NCBI RefSeq assembly: GCF_033807715.1
Contig: NC_084587.1
Location: 24,466,517-24,530,516 of the forward strand
DNA from: Cololabis saira
Taxonomy: Eukaryota > Chordata > Actinopteri > Beloniformes > Belonidae
Length of the DNA stretch: 64,000 bases
Direction of reading: 5' to 3'
Below are positions 1 through 11,314 of the stretch, one piece after another. The first letter of the stretch is position 1, and every line of letters begins with the position of its first letter. The translations under genes and the position numbers were made by a program. Under the pieces are notes generated by a model. The model made no database searches. It saw only the letters and a program-made list of their open reading frames with translations, and was not told the DNA's origin.

Positions 1-1564
1 CCTTATCCATTACAACTCCTGTTACCTGAGAGAAACATGCAGCCTTGAGTTAAAAATGAATTTAATTCTAACTGCTATAGCGAGGGATTATTGCAAATCC
101 AATTCTTATTTACTCAAGGGTGTTGTAGACTAAACTGTCACTGCATTTATACAAATGCACTTCTTCACTATGTCACAATCCTGATACTGGTAATTTGTTA
201 CATTATTTCATCATCTTCTGTATTCTTTTATTCCTTTTTTTTTTTTTTTTTTTTAAATTGTATTTATTTTATTATTTTTTTATTTTATTTATTAACATAC
301 AATGCAAACAACGACAAAAGACGACATCAGTATGTGTGTGTGTGTGTGTGTGTGTAAATAAGATGATGACAGTAGATACATAAATTGAGAATATTAATTT
401 GAGAGTAAACAAATAAATAATTATCATATAGAGTGGTGTAGCATGATATCATATAAATATAGCATAATAATATAGTAATATCCTAATATAACATAATTTT
501 TATAAAATATTATAACATATAACCAAATGATATCACCATACTATAATATATAACAATATAATAATACTATAGTTTAACATCCCATGAGATTTCATAACTT
601 AATATAATAATACACTATGAAACAATATATCATGATAATGCCAGGAATAATTATTAGAGTTAGAGTTGGTCATTTATGTATCGCAATGAGGGGTGAGGTC
701 AGACCGGGGCGTCAGGGTTGTTACATTATTTCAAGTGGTGACATTCAAATAGCCTTTAAAAATACTAGATTTATGTCTAATGAAGATATTAATTCTAGTT
801 GTTGGTGTGGTTCAGTCAATGATCTTTGCCTCTGTTATTTCTGTGAATGGACTGATCTCAAAAGAAGTAGTGACTACTCGCTGGAGTATTTACTGAACTG
901 AGATAAAGATGGGAGACTGGAGTTCCTCGTGTGAAAGTGTGGAGTTTGTTCTCGTTTCATTTTTTCTTTCATTTCAGAATAAGTGTCGTGTAGAGGGCTG
1001 GAAAGTTCTTATGTTAATGAGCTGATATTTCTGTTGATCCAAGTATGAAGATATCGTAAAAACATAAATATGGTTATATTTCCCCACTTTTTCAGCCTGC
1101 TTAGTCACATGGAGTAAATTACTGCATCAGCATAACTATTTGGTCTAACTTCCCCTGTTGGGGGAAAAGAGTTGGTAGCTGGAAGGTGTCAACCAGCAAT
1201 GACCACGTCTCAATAAGACTTGACAGGTTATGACGCTGCCTATGCAAAAAAGGTTAAAAAAAACCTAAACAACACGTAAACACACACATATGCCATGTGC
1301 AACAACGATCATGACATCAAGTGGCGACCTTGTGAACACACCATTGTTTTCCTCAATCTTTTGTAAGTGAGTAAGGATGAAAACAGTGATGACTCCAATG
1401 CAATCAACTTGGGCTGGACTCAAATGAAGCTGCTGTAAAAGCATCAGTTCTGTTTTGTAACTCATACTTAAAAGCGATAGTCGGCATTGAAACGGTTGTA
1501 ACTTCAGTATGGCTTAGGTTGTGCCAAAAAAGCAAAACGAAACAGTTGGAGAGAAATGATTTAC
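1..1564. other. AT-rich DNA, probably osbp intron; no exon seen
   Basis: The next osbp exon expected after 1565 (the ORD segment following the PYSYFSRD block) is not found here, so this is probably intron. It contains a T-run (235-254), a GT microsatellite (333-355) and very AT-rich low-complexity sequence at about 400-610. An open frame at 617-901 has no recognisable domain or splice context and is not called as a gene. Confidence 0.55.
333..355. repeat. (TG)n microsatellite
   Basis: An uninterrupted TG dinucleotide run of about 23 bases lies shortly after a ~20-base T-run. Confidence 0.95.
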
Positions 1565-4500
1565 CTTTCTTGGCACATCTCTGGAGAAGTAACTGTAGGG
1601 AGCAAACTTAAGATGGCAGCGATCTCCTGTCTTGTGGTTCACCACATCTATTTCTCCAGACTGTCATAGGATACAAAGACAACTACTGTTTAGCTGATGA
1701 GCATCAAAGTGCTCCCTACACCTTTACAACTAATAAATGATGTATTTAGTGTAATGATATTGGTGGGATACATATGCATCCGCTTTACAGTTACCTGATC
1801 AATCCATAATTTCCCAACAATGATGTTGTGTACTGTTGTGGTAACTTTTTTCCAAGAGTAATGATTGTTGCTCTTATCAAACAAACACTGGATAGAACCT
1901 GGTGACAAAAGAGGGAAACTCTGTTATAATTAACAGAAATGTTGCCAGCTCCACCAAAATCCATTTCATATGTTTTACACTTTTAAGTTAAAAATTAGAT
2001 TCAATGCAACACAGAAACACTTTGAAAAAACAATCTGAAGTCGAACGCACTGGTTAAACATAGGTTTGTAAGGAACAATCACTTATGAACCAGCAAGGAG
2101 TGTTTTCCTTGCATGCTGTAATTATTCTTTCAACTTGTGATCGTATGAACACACACATACACACACACTTACCGAGTGGCATGATAGAGAGATATTTTCC
2201 TCTAAACTTGCTGGCCAATGCAATCTCTTGTCTGAGGGTCCAGCCCTTAACGGAGAAGGCATGATGCGCTGCAGCAGGTGGGTGGTGACTCACCTGAGAA
2301 GAGGTGAATGTTGTGAAAACAAAGTAGAGGAACCAAATCCAAAATATTTTTCTCCCCCATTAGACACAAAAAAAAACCATCTTAATGTGATAGTGTCTGA
2401 AACTAAAGTTAAAACTTGCTGAGTTTATAGGAAAATAACTAAATTCTATATTTCAGCATACCTGTTCACAAAGTGAGCGATAACCGCATTCTCGAAGGCG
2501 ATCGAGCTCAAAGGTTTCTCCCAACAGAGGATTGAAAGGCTTTCCTGTGCGGTGGACGGTAGTGGAGTAGGACGAAACTGTGAAGGCTGCAACATAACAC
2601 ATTTGCTCTAAAGAGCTGTGACACTTGGCAGCTTTATCCAGGAGCTCGTAGTACTCCAAATCTTCAGACAGACGCTGCAGCATCGATATGGGCTCGTTGA
2701 AATTCACCTAGAAGATAAAAAGTTACAATTCTGATATTTCTTTATTTTTTTTTCCTTATAGCTTCTCAAGGGTTTAACAGGGGTAAGATTTCTTACAGGC
2801 ATTGGTATCTTTGAGAGCTCTTTGCCAATGCAGTTCTTCATGATGCTCCACAAGTTGAGGTAATAGTTGGGTTTATCAGGGATCCGAGTTCGTCTTTGTT
2901 TAACTGGCTCCAGCTCAAGAGGCTGTGGAGACTCTGGGTTGGATGCCAAAGATAGTTCATCAAACTGATGGAGGAATAAAAAGGAAAGAGGTTTACATGA
3001 TTGTGGGATGTTAATAGTCCAATACAAACCAGAACACATGCAAATAGATCACATTTACCGACTGATCATCCATTCCAGTCTCTGTGCTGAAGCCGCTGAC
3101 GTTGCTGCCAGATCTCCTTCAACACAAAGAAGCAAAAACCCCACAGTTGTTAGAAGAAGAAAACACACACAAAGAACGTAACAAAGTAAAAATGGTATGA
3201 AAAAAATATGTGTATATATGTAAATAACCTGTGATACTTTGGGTCAGCAGGAACAGTAATGAATTCTGCTGGGTCTTCCATAGCATCAAAGAACTCATTG
3301 TCATCATCTTCATCACTAACATCACCTTTTCCTGAAACACCACCTAAAATGATGATGAACAGTGACAGAGTGAGTGACCACAAGGCAGTAGCTCCTGTTT
3401 AATGATGATATGAGACATGGTAGAGCATCAGGGTCCAAAAGCAGAGGCTCATACTAGAATTAAAATCTTACCTTTGTTACTTAAGGTAAGATTGCTGAAT
3501 GATGGAGGGAGAACTGTGGCTCCTCTGAAAGCTCTTTCTAAGTGGTTGTGTTGTTTGGCTAGCTGTTCCAGGGTCTCCTCCAGACGTATTCTCTGGTCTC
3601 TTTCAGTCTGTAAGGCTTTCTGCCAGCGCTTACTGTGACTCTGGGCCAGGGAGAGGAAGTCCCTACATGCCTTGGAGAACACGAGAGCAATGTGTCAGCA
3701 ACAAACTCAGCAGCAGCAGCAGCGTTGTTCACTCCGCAGCGAGCAGCACTCACATTGATCATGGCATTTGAGGTGATTCTGAAAAGTGTGGACCTCTCTG
3801 TGACCTGTCTGATCTTGTCCCCCATGTCTCCGGCTCCGACACGCAGTCCTTCTAGTTCTGATAAAGACCTGAATTTGTAAAATTCAAAATTAATCTGAAT
3901 GAACAAAGAACCAAATCCATGAATGAATTTCACTTGGGTAATATTATTAACTCATACCTTTGAAGGGCAGACCCATGTTTGACAATGAGATCGTTGCAGG
4001 TGGAAAGGTCTTCCGCCTTACTGTTTAAGGTGCGTAAAGTGGACTGGATTTCTGAATTACGACAGCCTCCACCCTGTCCTGGTGTAGTCGGAACCGCAGG
4101 AAAATCATCACCAGAGTCATCTGAAGAAGAGATGTGAGGATAACAACTGATCAGAAACACTAAAATATACATACATCTATCCCATGCTTTTTTATTTGTA
4201 ATACCACCTTCTTTGTGAATTTGTCAAATATGGCCTCTGGTTTGTCCAAAACCAATTTTTTCCTTCTCACCTGATTCAGCCTGCATGTTGACAGCCTTGG
4301 CTTTGGCAAGCTCCAGAGCAGTGATCCATCGCTGACGCTCCACCTCTGAGCTTGCCTTCAGGTGATATGTCTGTGCCCCACCGTTGGAAATGACAAAATT
4401 GCACGAGTCCTCCACAGCAATGTTTGCTGTGGCCAAGTTGATGGTGCCTCTGCAAGTGTGACCCATCTCTGCCTGAGTCCTGGAAAAAGATGGGTAAAAG

Positions 4501-5530
4501 ACAGATGACTGGAAAGGTCCCAGACCGATGTTTTATAAGCTATACTGTCAGACAGATTCTTACGAGATATATTGCACGCATTATTATTGTTATAATTTAA
4601 AACAGCAAAGACTGATCTTTATAACACATGCTTTTTTTCCAACAACCAGACTCCGGCCCAGTTGCTCCCCCCGGGCCATCAGACTGCTTAATGCCAAGTA
4701 ACACGCTCGTCCCATGGACAATGTTCTTGTTTTTGCTCCAAAGCCCTGCAATAACCCGACACTTGGTATGTAAATATAAACATATGCAAACTTTCATGTA
4801 AATACTTAACTTTTAGTGTAGATTATATATAATTTATATTTATACTGTGTGTGTGTGTGCGTGCACACACAAGTACTGATATATTTCGCAATTTTAATTA
4901 GTTTTACTCGGGAAGCCAAGCAACGGCATTTCGTTTTTAAAACCCAGTGCTTTTGTACAATCGAAGTCCAAGTCTTCGTCCATAATGAAATCTACTGAAC
5001 CCCAAAAACTTTTTCATCTAGCCATACTTTCTTTTTTAAATAATTGCGTGATTAAGTTTACATTTTTCTGTATTTGTTTATTTGTGTTGGCCTCATAATT
5101 GCATGATAACTGCTCAATTATTTTAAGTGACTAACACAACAGCCTTAAGAAAACCTCATGTCGTTTCTCTTCAATTCAGTACTATATCACCTTTCAGTTG
5201 AGCAACTATGTGCATCCTTGATGTGACTTAGGCCTCAGTGTTGCAACTACATAGTTGTTACATCAGCTTCAATAAAATACAAAGTGAACCACTCAGTTGT
5301 GCTCTGATTACTGATTTAAGTCAGTGCATTTTTTTTTTATCTGTTAAGTACTACTTTACATATAATTCCAACTTCAGTGGGCTACTTATAACTCACCTGT
5401 AGTAAGACAGCAATCCATTGCTGAGGACAAACCAGCGCCTCTGGTAACCTTTTATGTAGTTAGTCCATTTGAAAAGCCAACCCTTGTACGCGTCTCCGCC
5501 TGTGGGAGTCGGGGGCTTGGGCTCAGACAT
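1565..5530 (-). CDS. osbp: Oxysterol-binding protein (OSBP), 3' part missing
   Basis: Sterol/PI4P exchanger at ER-Golgi contact sites (family knowledge). Twelve coding exons are visible: 5397-5530, 4271-4479, 3958-4120, 3754-3868, 3472-3670, 3229-3343, 3059-3113, 2797-2964, 2462-2707, 2173-2293, 1795-1898, 1565-1660. They give 575 in-frame codons; human OSBP has about 807, so roughly the last quarter lies off the left edge. Seen in order: PH domain from about residue 17 ([17 protein letters not shown]), a coiled-coil stretch, an FFAT motif for VAP binding (EFFDAMED, ~290-297), and the ORD with its signature EQVSHHPP (~467-474). The PH domain and the stretch after it match OSBP better than OSBP2; VHR in the ORD and the residues around FFAT look OSBP2-like, so osbp2 is a weaker alternative. 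The ATG at 5530 leaves only ~16 residues before the PH domain, with no long Gly/Ala-rich head as in mammals. Confidence 0.94.
4616..4960 (+). repeat. Possible LINE 3' fragment in osbp intron
   Basis: The plus-strand reading around 4640-4690 (…SPRAIRLLN…) resembles the C-terminal end of fish LINE ORF2 proteins. A TG-rich patch with a small GTGCAC-centred hairpin follows at ~4845-4872. It is degenerate and has no intact frame. The call rests on recall of the repeat type only. Confidence 0.35.
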
Positions 5531-5870
5531 CGCAACAGCCTGTGGTTTCACTGGGTGAAGTTACAAACTGTGGAATGACAGAACATGATCGAGCTTTTAT
5601 CATTCATGTGGGACACACCTTCATTCAATTATTTGATACAAAATGTATATATACCAGCCATTTGCAAAAGGAGAATAACTGGGGTTGCTAATATATGAGG
5701 GCATTGAAAAATGTGAGATATATAATTTCAAGGACTGATTACTCAGTCAGCTTTGATAAACAATAAAAAACAATGTGCTGAATTCACTACGCCTGTGTAA
5801 AATTGGAGAATACTATACTACAGTATATTGTGGGTTAAATCATAATTAAGTTAACATTAAGTTAAGTTTT
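5531..5870 (-). other. osbp 5' leader / first intron region
   Basis: This lies directly upstream of the osbp start codon. A few tens of bases are probably 5' UTR; the rest is AT-rich and probably intron leading to a non-coding first exon further right. I see nothing else in it. Confidence 0.35.
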
Positions 5871-6235
5871 TTTACACACCCTACTCTTAACCTCTGCTCT
5901 CCGTGCTGTACAGTCTCTTGCCAAGAACCACTTAATTTATCACTCCTTGCAATTTATAGTATGTTTTTTGTTTTGTTTTCATCTTTGTTTTTTGTCTTTG
6001 CTTTTTGTCTAGATACCTCTGTTACTTTTCCAATATATCCATTCTTTTTCAATGTTTGAACCTAAATTATTAGTTTTGTTTTGTATAAAACCTCCTGAGT
6101 CGAGGTTCATAAAAGGGTAGGCATAATAAGCCTTGGCTTCAGCCTATACATTTTCGGTGCCATTTAATATATTGGAACTTTTTTTATGTTGTATTATGTT
6201 GTATCCAAGTGGACCGAAATAAAAAACTCAAAATC
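5870..6235 (+). repeat. LINE-type 3' tail fragment
   Basis: The stretch around 6110-6230 (AAAGGGTAGGCATAATAAGCC, then TTTTCGG, then GACCGAAATAAA) has the form of the 3' untranslated tail of fish non-LTR retrotransposons. No reverse transcriptase frame is left. Orientation is inferred from the terminal AATAAA-like end. Confidence 0.4.
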
Positions 6236-6487
6236 AAGTTAATAAACATTTATAATCAGCTCATGACAAATTTAAACATAAACACTGCTGTTATAGCACA
6301 TTATTAAAGCACCCCAACAAATCCTATCTCAGGGCAGGACAATTGGGGCAATTGGGTATGGCAGCCGCCACATCTTGGCTTCAAGGGAAAATGTAAATGT
6401 TTTTGTATTGATTATTCTATTATTTAATACATATAAAATAACTACAAATGCAAATCAGAACAACATGATCGATTTCACAAGTTATTA

Positions 6488-6866
6488 CACTGCAAAAACT
6501 CAAAATCTTAACAAGAATATTTGTCTGATTTCTAGTTAAAATGTCTAATTTTTAGTCAAAAAAATCTCATTACATTTAAGACAAGACTCAAAAACTCAAA
6601 AAACAACAATTTTCACCTGTTTAAAGTAGATTTTCAACTTAAAATAAGTTTTCTTGTAATGAGAAGATAAATCTTGTCCCACTGGCAGATTTTTCTACTT
6701 ATTTCAATTGAAAATTTACTTGAAACAGGTGAAAATGGTCAAATAAGTTCTTTTTCTGGCGATGACTCTTGTTTTAAGTGCAATGAGACTAAAAATGACT
6801 AAAAATAAGACATTTTAACTAGAAATAAGACAAATATTCCTGGTAAGATTTTGAGTTTTAGCAGTG
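6488..6866. mobile_element. Palindromic MITE (~379 bp)
   Basis: The left end CACTGCAAAAACTCAAAATC is answered by an inverted right end (GATTTTGAGTTTTAGCAGTG). Further in, AGTTAAAATGTC pairs with GACATTTTAACT. The two halves form one large imperfect hairpin with no coding capacity, typical of a non-autonomous DNA transposon. The superfamily cannot be assigned with confidence, and no clear target duplication is visible. Confidence 0.75.
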
Positions 6867-7149
6867 TGAGCGAGACTGCATTTGAAAAAGTTCCAGTTTT
6901 CTTGACCACACAGATAAACTACATAGCAGACTTCTGTGATGAGTATTTGCTGGGCGTGTTGATTGATACTTAAGTTTTGTGACTCGTAACCTTGCCATAC
7001 CTTAGCTTCGACTGAATTGACGCCACTGTCTCAGGGACAGTTTTATGCCAATTAGGAATGTAAACACAGGACTCAAAATAACCTGTAAGTCTCGTTGACT
7101 TTCACACAGTGTTCCCTTTTAGAAAATGCCAATACATTAGGAAAACCCT

Positions 7150-7560
7150 CGTTACTTGCAAAGATGTCATGCAACTATCCAGTAAAGCGTCTTGGGGATA
7201 CTAGTGGGGGTGAGTTAAGGGTGAGGAAGGTGCAGCTCCGCAGCAGAAAGCTCCTTACTCCGTCTAAGCTCCCGCTAGCCCACACGGTCAACCAGCTGAC
7301 GTGTCGTCGTCTTTTAGCTGTTTACTCGTTCAGCTGTTTGTCCAGTGTGTTGATTGAAGATGATACACAACTTTGCTGGGTTACCGCGCATCATTTACCT
7401 TTCGGTGATCATATCCTGTTGGACCAAGCGATGTAAAACCGTGGAAAACAGCTAATATTTTGCTAACTGCTCAGCTACAGATGGCGCATCGGAATGTGGT
7501 CCGGCCAACCCCATGACCCTCAACTTTAGTTCCGCTCTGGTCCGCCGGTATATTCATTGA
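7150..7560 (-). promoter_or_regulatory. Probable osbp promoter / non-coding first exon region
   Basis: This is a locally GC- and CpG-richer island in AT-rich flanks, about 1.6-2 kb upstream of the osbp start codon. The position fits a TATA-less promoter with a non-coding first exon. It is inferred from composition and position only; the open frame 7095-7436 looks incidental. Confidence 0.35.
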
Positions 7561-8490
7561 AATGTTCTCCAGATAAAAAATATGTGGTATTACTAATACC
7601 GTATTAGTCATGGTACAACGTATACATGTAGATATTTTTTAAATAAAAAACATAAAAATGTTGATTTGTTGTTTTAAGTTTTTTTTGTTTAAAAAAATAA
7701 TGGATATTTTACATTTTTTATAATTTGGTGATTAAACTACACTCAAAAAAATAACTATTGCTTTCACAAATTACAAGTGTATTCTTTAGTAAAGTTAACT
7801 TTCGAAATTTCTGTTAATTTCTGCTAATTGAAAAACAAAAGACTTTACTCATTACCCAAGAGCTCCCCTTAGTCAAACTCTTCTGCTTTTCATTTTCTAC
7901 ATAAATAACTTAAACTTCTTATCCCTATATATTTAGGATAGTTAAGTCTTCTCTGGCAAAATTTGCTACTGATTTGGGATAAGTTACTTGAGTATTTACA
8001 AGATAAAACATATACACTATTTTATATGGCTTAAAATTACACTATATCCAAATAATTCTTTAATTTCAAGTTAGAAATACTTAATTGATATTTGACAATA
8101 CCAAAAACTGTGTGATTTTGAGGTGTAATCCAATTTTGAATACTATAATCTCAAACCAGTTACTACCCACAACATGCAAACATCATCCTTCAATTGTAAA
8201 AAACCAAACAAAAAAGTAATCTGCAGGCAGTTTGTATTTAGTAAGATAAGATACATAATTTTCTTCAAAAGATTTGACTTTTCAGTTTTGAAACACTACA
8301 ATAAAACTGTTTAATAGTTACTCACAAAATCAATACAGAATTGAACCATGGCTATGATTACTCAGTGATGTTTAAATAATAATAAAAAGAACACTGTACC
8401 TACTCAGACCAAACATTTGTTTGACTAAAAACCATTAAAGAGTAGCATGTCACATAGGATTCTGCAACACCGTGGATCTGTCTCAAATGT
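7561..8490. other. AT-rich intergenic DNA between osbp and sart1
   Basis: Apart from long A/T runs I see no gene, clear repeat boundary or RNA gene in this stretch. It separates the osbp 5' end from the sart1 3' end; both genes are on the minus strand. Confidence 0.5.
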
Positions 8491-8496
8491 AAGCAT

Positions 8497-8502
8497 TTTA
8501 TT
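8497..8502 (-). terminator. Polyadenylation signal, distal, sart1 (AATAAA)
   Basis: TTTATT on the plus strand reads AATAAA on the minus strand, about 360 bases beyond the sart1 stop. A second AATAAA lies at 8715-8720, about 145 bases beyond the stop. Either could end the sart1 transcript. Confidence 0.5.
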
Positions 8503-8714
8503 GCATCTCAATATTTAAAGGTTACATTTTTCTCTAAATTGGAATGCAGTCATCACCAAAAGGTCAGAATCATACCTATGAATGTATTTTTAAAGCCAAT
8601 AAGGACATGTAATTGCATGGTTTAGATTTAAAAATCAGGCAAAACTAGATTTAACCTTCAGAATGTAATTTTTTCCAACCAAAGCACTTTAAACATCTTA
8701 ATGCCTGCACACAT

Positions 8715-8720
8715 TTTATT
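8715..8720 (-). terminator. Polyadenylation signal, proximal, sart1
   Basis: AATAAA on the minus strand in the presumed 3' UTR of sart1. Confidence 0.55.
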
Positions 8721-8863
8721 GAACAATTATTTAACACAACAAAGAAGCGCGTCTCATTCTAGGACATGAAATCGCAGTAATTATCTTAAAGAGACGTTTG
8801 CGTACATCTAAATCTATGTATGTGGTATATTTCTATAGTACACAAACTGTCTTCCCTCAGTAC

Positions 8864-11185
8864 TTATTTGGTAATGGTGTTTGCATTCATACTTTTCCCG
8901 CTCCCACTAAGCACAATGTATGGTGTTTTCTGAGATTTCTGTTTCTCTTGAAGCAAAGCCACCGTCCCAAGAGGAGTATCACTGCTGCTCATCTTCTTCA
9001 GCAGTGCCTCTTCATCCAGCTTTTTCATCCTCCTTTCAGTCTTCATCTTTCCAGATCCTTTCCCATGGAATCGGTGCGAGAGCTGTCGGAAAGCTTCTTT
9101 TGGAGTCAGTTTCCGGCCAGACTCATCTACATACTCAATCTTGACATCAGGCTTGTAGGCATCCTTGTCCTTGAACTCCTGTGTGAAGCCTCTGTATTCT
9201 TCTCTACGACTGTACTTGTCATCAAAGCCCATCTTGTCTTCAATGCAGTAGTTGTCATTGGGCAGGGCACCCTTTGTTGCTTTGACACGAGCCACCTTCT
9301 GCATTTGAGTGTCCAACAGGCCTTTATTTTTGCACAGCAGTAATGCAGCTGCAAGGCCAGAGTTGACAATTGGCTCCTCATCTAAAATGGTGGCAGAAGC
9401 TGTGGAGAAATCAGGCTGTTTTTGCTCCTCATCCAAGTTAACGGTGCTCCATCCAACATTCTCATCCAAGTCAGAGTCTTCTTCTCCAGCATCCTCTTTT
9501 TCTTCTTCCTGTTCAAAGTCCATAATATCCTCCTGATCTTCTCTGTTACCTGACAGTCCATAAGTTGGAATATCACCCAGTGTTCTGCAAAACTCTGATG
9601 TGGCATTGAAAACAATGTTGTTCCTCTTGTCTGGATCATCCTCATTATCACCTTCAACCAGCACTTTGATCTTTTCTGCCACTTTCTCTCCAGAATCTTT
9701 GAGAAACTGCTTTTGCTTCAGCTTCCTCTGCTTTGACAGTTGTTTCTGCAATTCCTGCTCCGCCTCATCCTCCTCAATTACAGTTGGCTCTGGAGGTGTA
9801 AAGTCCTCATCATCGCTTATTTCCATTTCTGCCATTCTGACATCATCAGACATTTGCGGGATTTCATGAGGCCAGCTGGTCTCCTCCTGCTTTACTTCCT
9901 CTTCATCAACTTCTTCATCCTTGTCTTTGCGTCCTCTGCCACGCGACCTTGAGCCAAAATCAGTGGTACGAGTGTCATCGAGAAGTTCACTTGTGATTGT
10001 CTTCTCCTTCTTCCTGATCTTCCTCACTCTGCGTTTTGTCTTTTTAAAACCCACCATTTCCTGAGATGTGTAATACTCTGAGGCAATGGAGAGAGCAGGC
10101 ATCTCCAAGGACTGGGCCTGGTTTCTCAGCGATTGTTTTATGAACGCGAGCTCCCTTTCCCTCTCCCCATCAGCAAAGCCCCCCGTGCTCAACCTGAAGC
10201 TCTTTTTCTTCTCGCCATCAATTTCCTCATCATACTTTGACAGTACAGTGCGGGGCTTAATCACAACCATGTCGTCCACAGTCTCCTCTTCTTCATACGG
10301 TTTGTAGTCAGGCTTTTTCTTTTTCAGCTCCACATTCTTTTCGGCTTTTTCTTTGTCCACCAGTCCCACATTTACAAGCACATCTTCCTTCTCTTCAAGC
10401 ACACCCTTGTCTTCTAGGGTCAGGATGACAGTCTGTCCCTCATTGAATGACTCCAGCTTATGCTGCACTTTGAGGCCCTTCAGGTCACCAGATGTATACG
10501 CTTCCTGTTTACTTTGAGCAAACTCTTCCTCCACAAGGCTGCTGACACCAAACTCTTGATCCATTTCTTCCAGAAGTTTGGCTCTTTTCTCTGCCAATTC
10601 TTTTTCTTTCGCCAGCTTTCTGCTTCTGTCGACCCAAGCGGCCGTGTCATCCAACCAGTCATCCCCAGCGAGACTCTTCACTTTCCCCAGTTTCTGGTTG
10701 AGGAGGCGCTTTTCTTTCATAGCAGCCAGTTTCTCTCTCATTTCCTTCTGCTGCGAGATGAGAACAGGATTGATGGTCTCTGCCACCTTTGGGTCCTCTT
10801 TGGTGCCGAGTTCTTTCTTGTTCTCATTCATCTCCAGGGGCTTCAGACCCAGCTTGGCCCTGAGTTTGTTCGTCTCTTCAATACTGAGAGAAGCGTCTCC
10901 ACTTGCACTCTGGGGCTGCACATCTGCACTGCTTTCCTCATATCCGAGATCCACTTTCTCCTTCTTTACACGTGGCTCCCCGCCGCTTCTCTCCCCTTTG
11001 CTGCGGCCCTCCCGTCTGCTTTTCTCCTTGGACCTGGAGCGTTTACGTTTGTCTTTATCCCGAGTGCCATCCCGGTCTGAGGCGTCTCTGTCTCGCTCCT
11101 TGTGCCGGTGTTTCTTGTGTTCTCGACGCCGCTCCTCCGCGTCCTTGTCACTTCTCTTTTCCTTGTGTTTCTTGGACGAGCCCAT
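8864..11185 (-). CDS. sart1: SART1, U4/U6.U5 tri-snRNP protein (Snu66 homologue), intronless
   Basis: A nuclear splicing factor needed to recruit the tri-snRNP to the prespliceosome (family knowledge). The 773-codon frame runs unbroken from MGSSKKHKEK to a C-terminus ending GSGKSMNANTITK, as in human SART1 (~800 aa). Seen: an RS/KR-rich basic head (about residues 1-75), the conserved block SIEETNKLRAKLGLKPLE (~105-120), LLEEMDQEFGVS, an acidic lysine-rich middle, FNATSEFCRTLGDIPTYGL, and the strongly conserved tail with GRKLTPKEAFRQLSHRFHGK. The start has A at -3 and G at +4. The mammalian gene is split into many exons; here there are no introns, which suggests retroposition of an ancestral copy or complete intron loss. 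The frame is full length and the sequence conserved, so it is very likely functional. Long antisense open frames across it are composition shadows. Confidence 0.97.
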   Translation of the reverse strand: MGSSKKHKEKRSDKDAEERRREHKKHRHKERDRDASDRDGTRDKDKRKRSRSKEKSRREGRSKGERSGGEPRVKKEKVDLGYEESSADVQPQSASGDASLSIEETNKLRAKLGLKPLEMNENKKELGTKEDPKVAETINPVLISQQKEMREKLAAMKEKRLLNQKLGKVKSLAGDDWLDDTAAWVDRSRKLAKEKELAEKRAKLLEEMDQEFGVSSLVEEEFAQSKQEAYTSGDLKGLKVQHKLESFNEGQTVILTLEDKGVLEEKEDVLVNVGLVDKEKAEKNVELKKKKPDYKPYEEEETVDDMVVIKPRTVLSKYDEEIDGEKKKSFRLSTGGFADGERERELAFIKQSLRNQAQSLEMPALSIASEYYTSQEMVGFKKTKRRVRKIRKKEKTITSELLDDTRTTDFGSRSRGRGRKDKDEEVDEEEVKQEETSWPHEIPQMSDDVRMAEMEISDDEDFTPPEPTVIEEDEAEQELQKQLSKQRKLKQKQFLKDSGEKVAEKIKVLVEGDNEDDPDKRNNIVFNATSEFCRTLGDIPTYGLSGNREDQEDIMDFEQEEEKEDAGEEDSDLDENVGWSTVNLDEEQKQPDFSTASATILDEEPIVNSGLAAALLLCKNKGLLDTQMQKVARVKATKGALPNDNYCIEDKMGFDDKYSRREEYRGFTQEFKDKDAYKPDVKIEYVDESGRKLTPKEAFRQLSHRFHGKGSGKMKTERRMKKLDEEALLKKMSSSDTPLGTVALLQEKQKSQKTPYIVLSGSGKSMNANTITK

Positions 11186-11222
11186 TATCTCCCCGTTAGC
11201 TTCAAACGGTGCTCACTCTGGG

Positions 11223-11244
11223 AAAAAAAAAAAAAAAAAAAAAA
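11223..11244. repeat. Homopolymer A run (T run on the sart1 strand)
   Basis: About 22 consecutive A bases lie ~38 bases upstream of the sart1 start codon. On the sart1 strand this is a T-run near the 5' end, so it is not a retrocopy poly(A) tail. Confidence 0.9.
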
Positions 11245-11314
11245 TCAAGACATTTTTAAAAAAAAAAGTACTTGCTTGCAACAGTAACTGTCTGTCTGAA
11301 TTAATGTGGGGGAA

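Noticed and set aside
91..383. Two open frames across a T-run and TG microsatellite
   Set aside because: They consist of poly-Phe and Cys-Val repeats from low-complexity DNA, with no gene context.
617..901. 94-codon plus-strand ORF
   Set aside because: No recognisable domain, low-complexity flanks, and it lies in a probable osbp intron on the opposite strand.
7095..7436. 113-codon plus-strand ORF in the presumed osbp promoter
   Set aside because: GC-rich promoter-type DNA, no domain, and no splice or polyadenylation context.
8798..9343. Long ORFs on the plus strand opposite sart1 (also 10460-11080 and 10578-11330)
   Set aside because: They are antisense shadows of a Lys/Glu-rich coding sequence, giving Ser/Phe/Leu-rich translations without domains.
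11223..11244. A-run as a retrocopy poly(A) tail for sart1
   Set aside because: It lies at the 5' side of the minus-strand gene, so it cannot be the tail of a sart1 cDNA.
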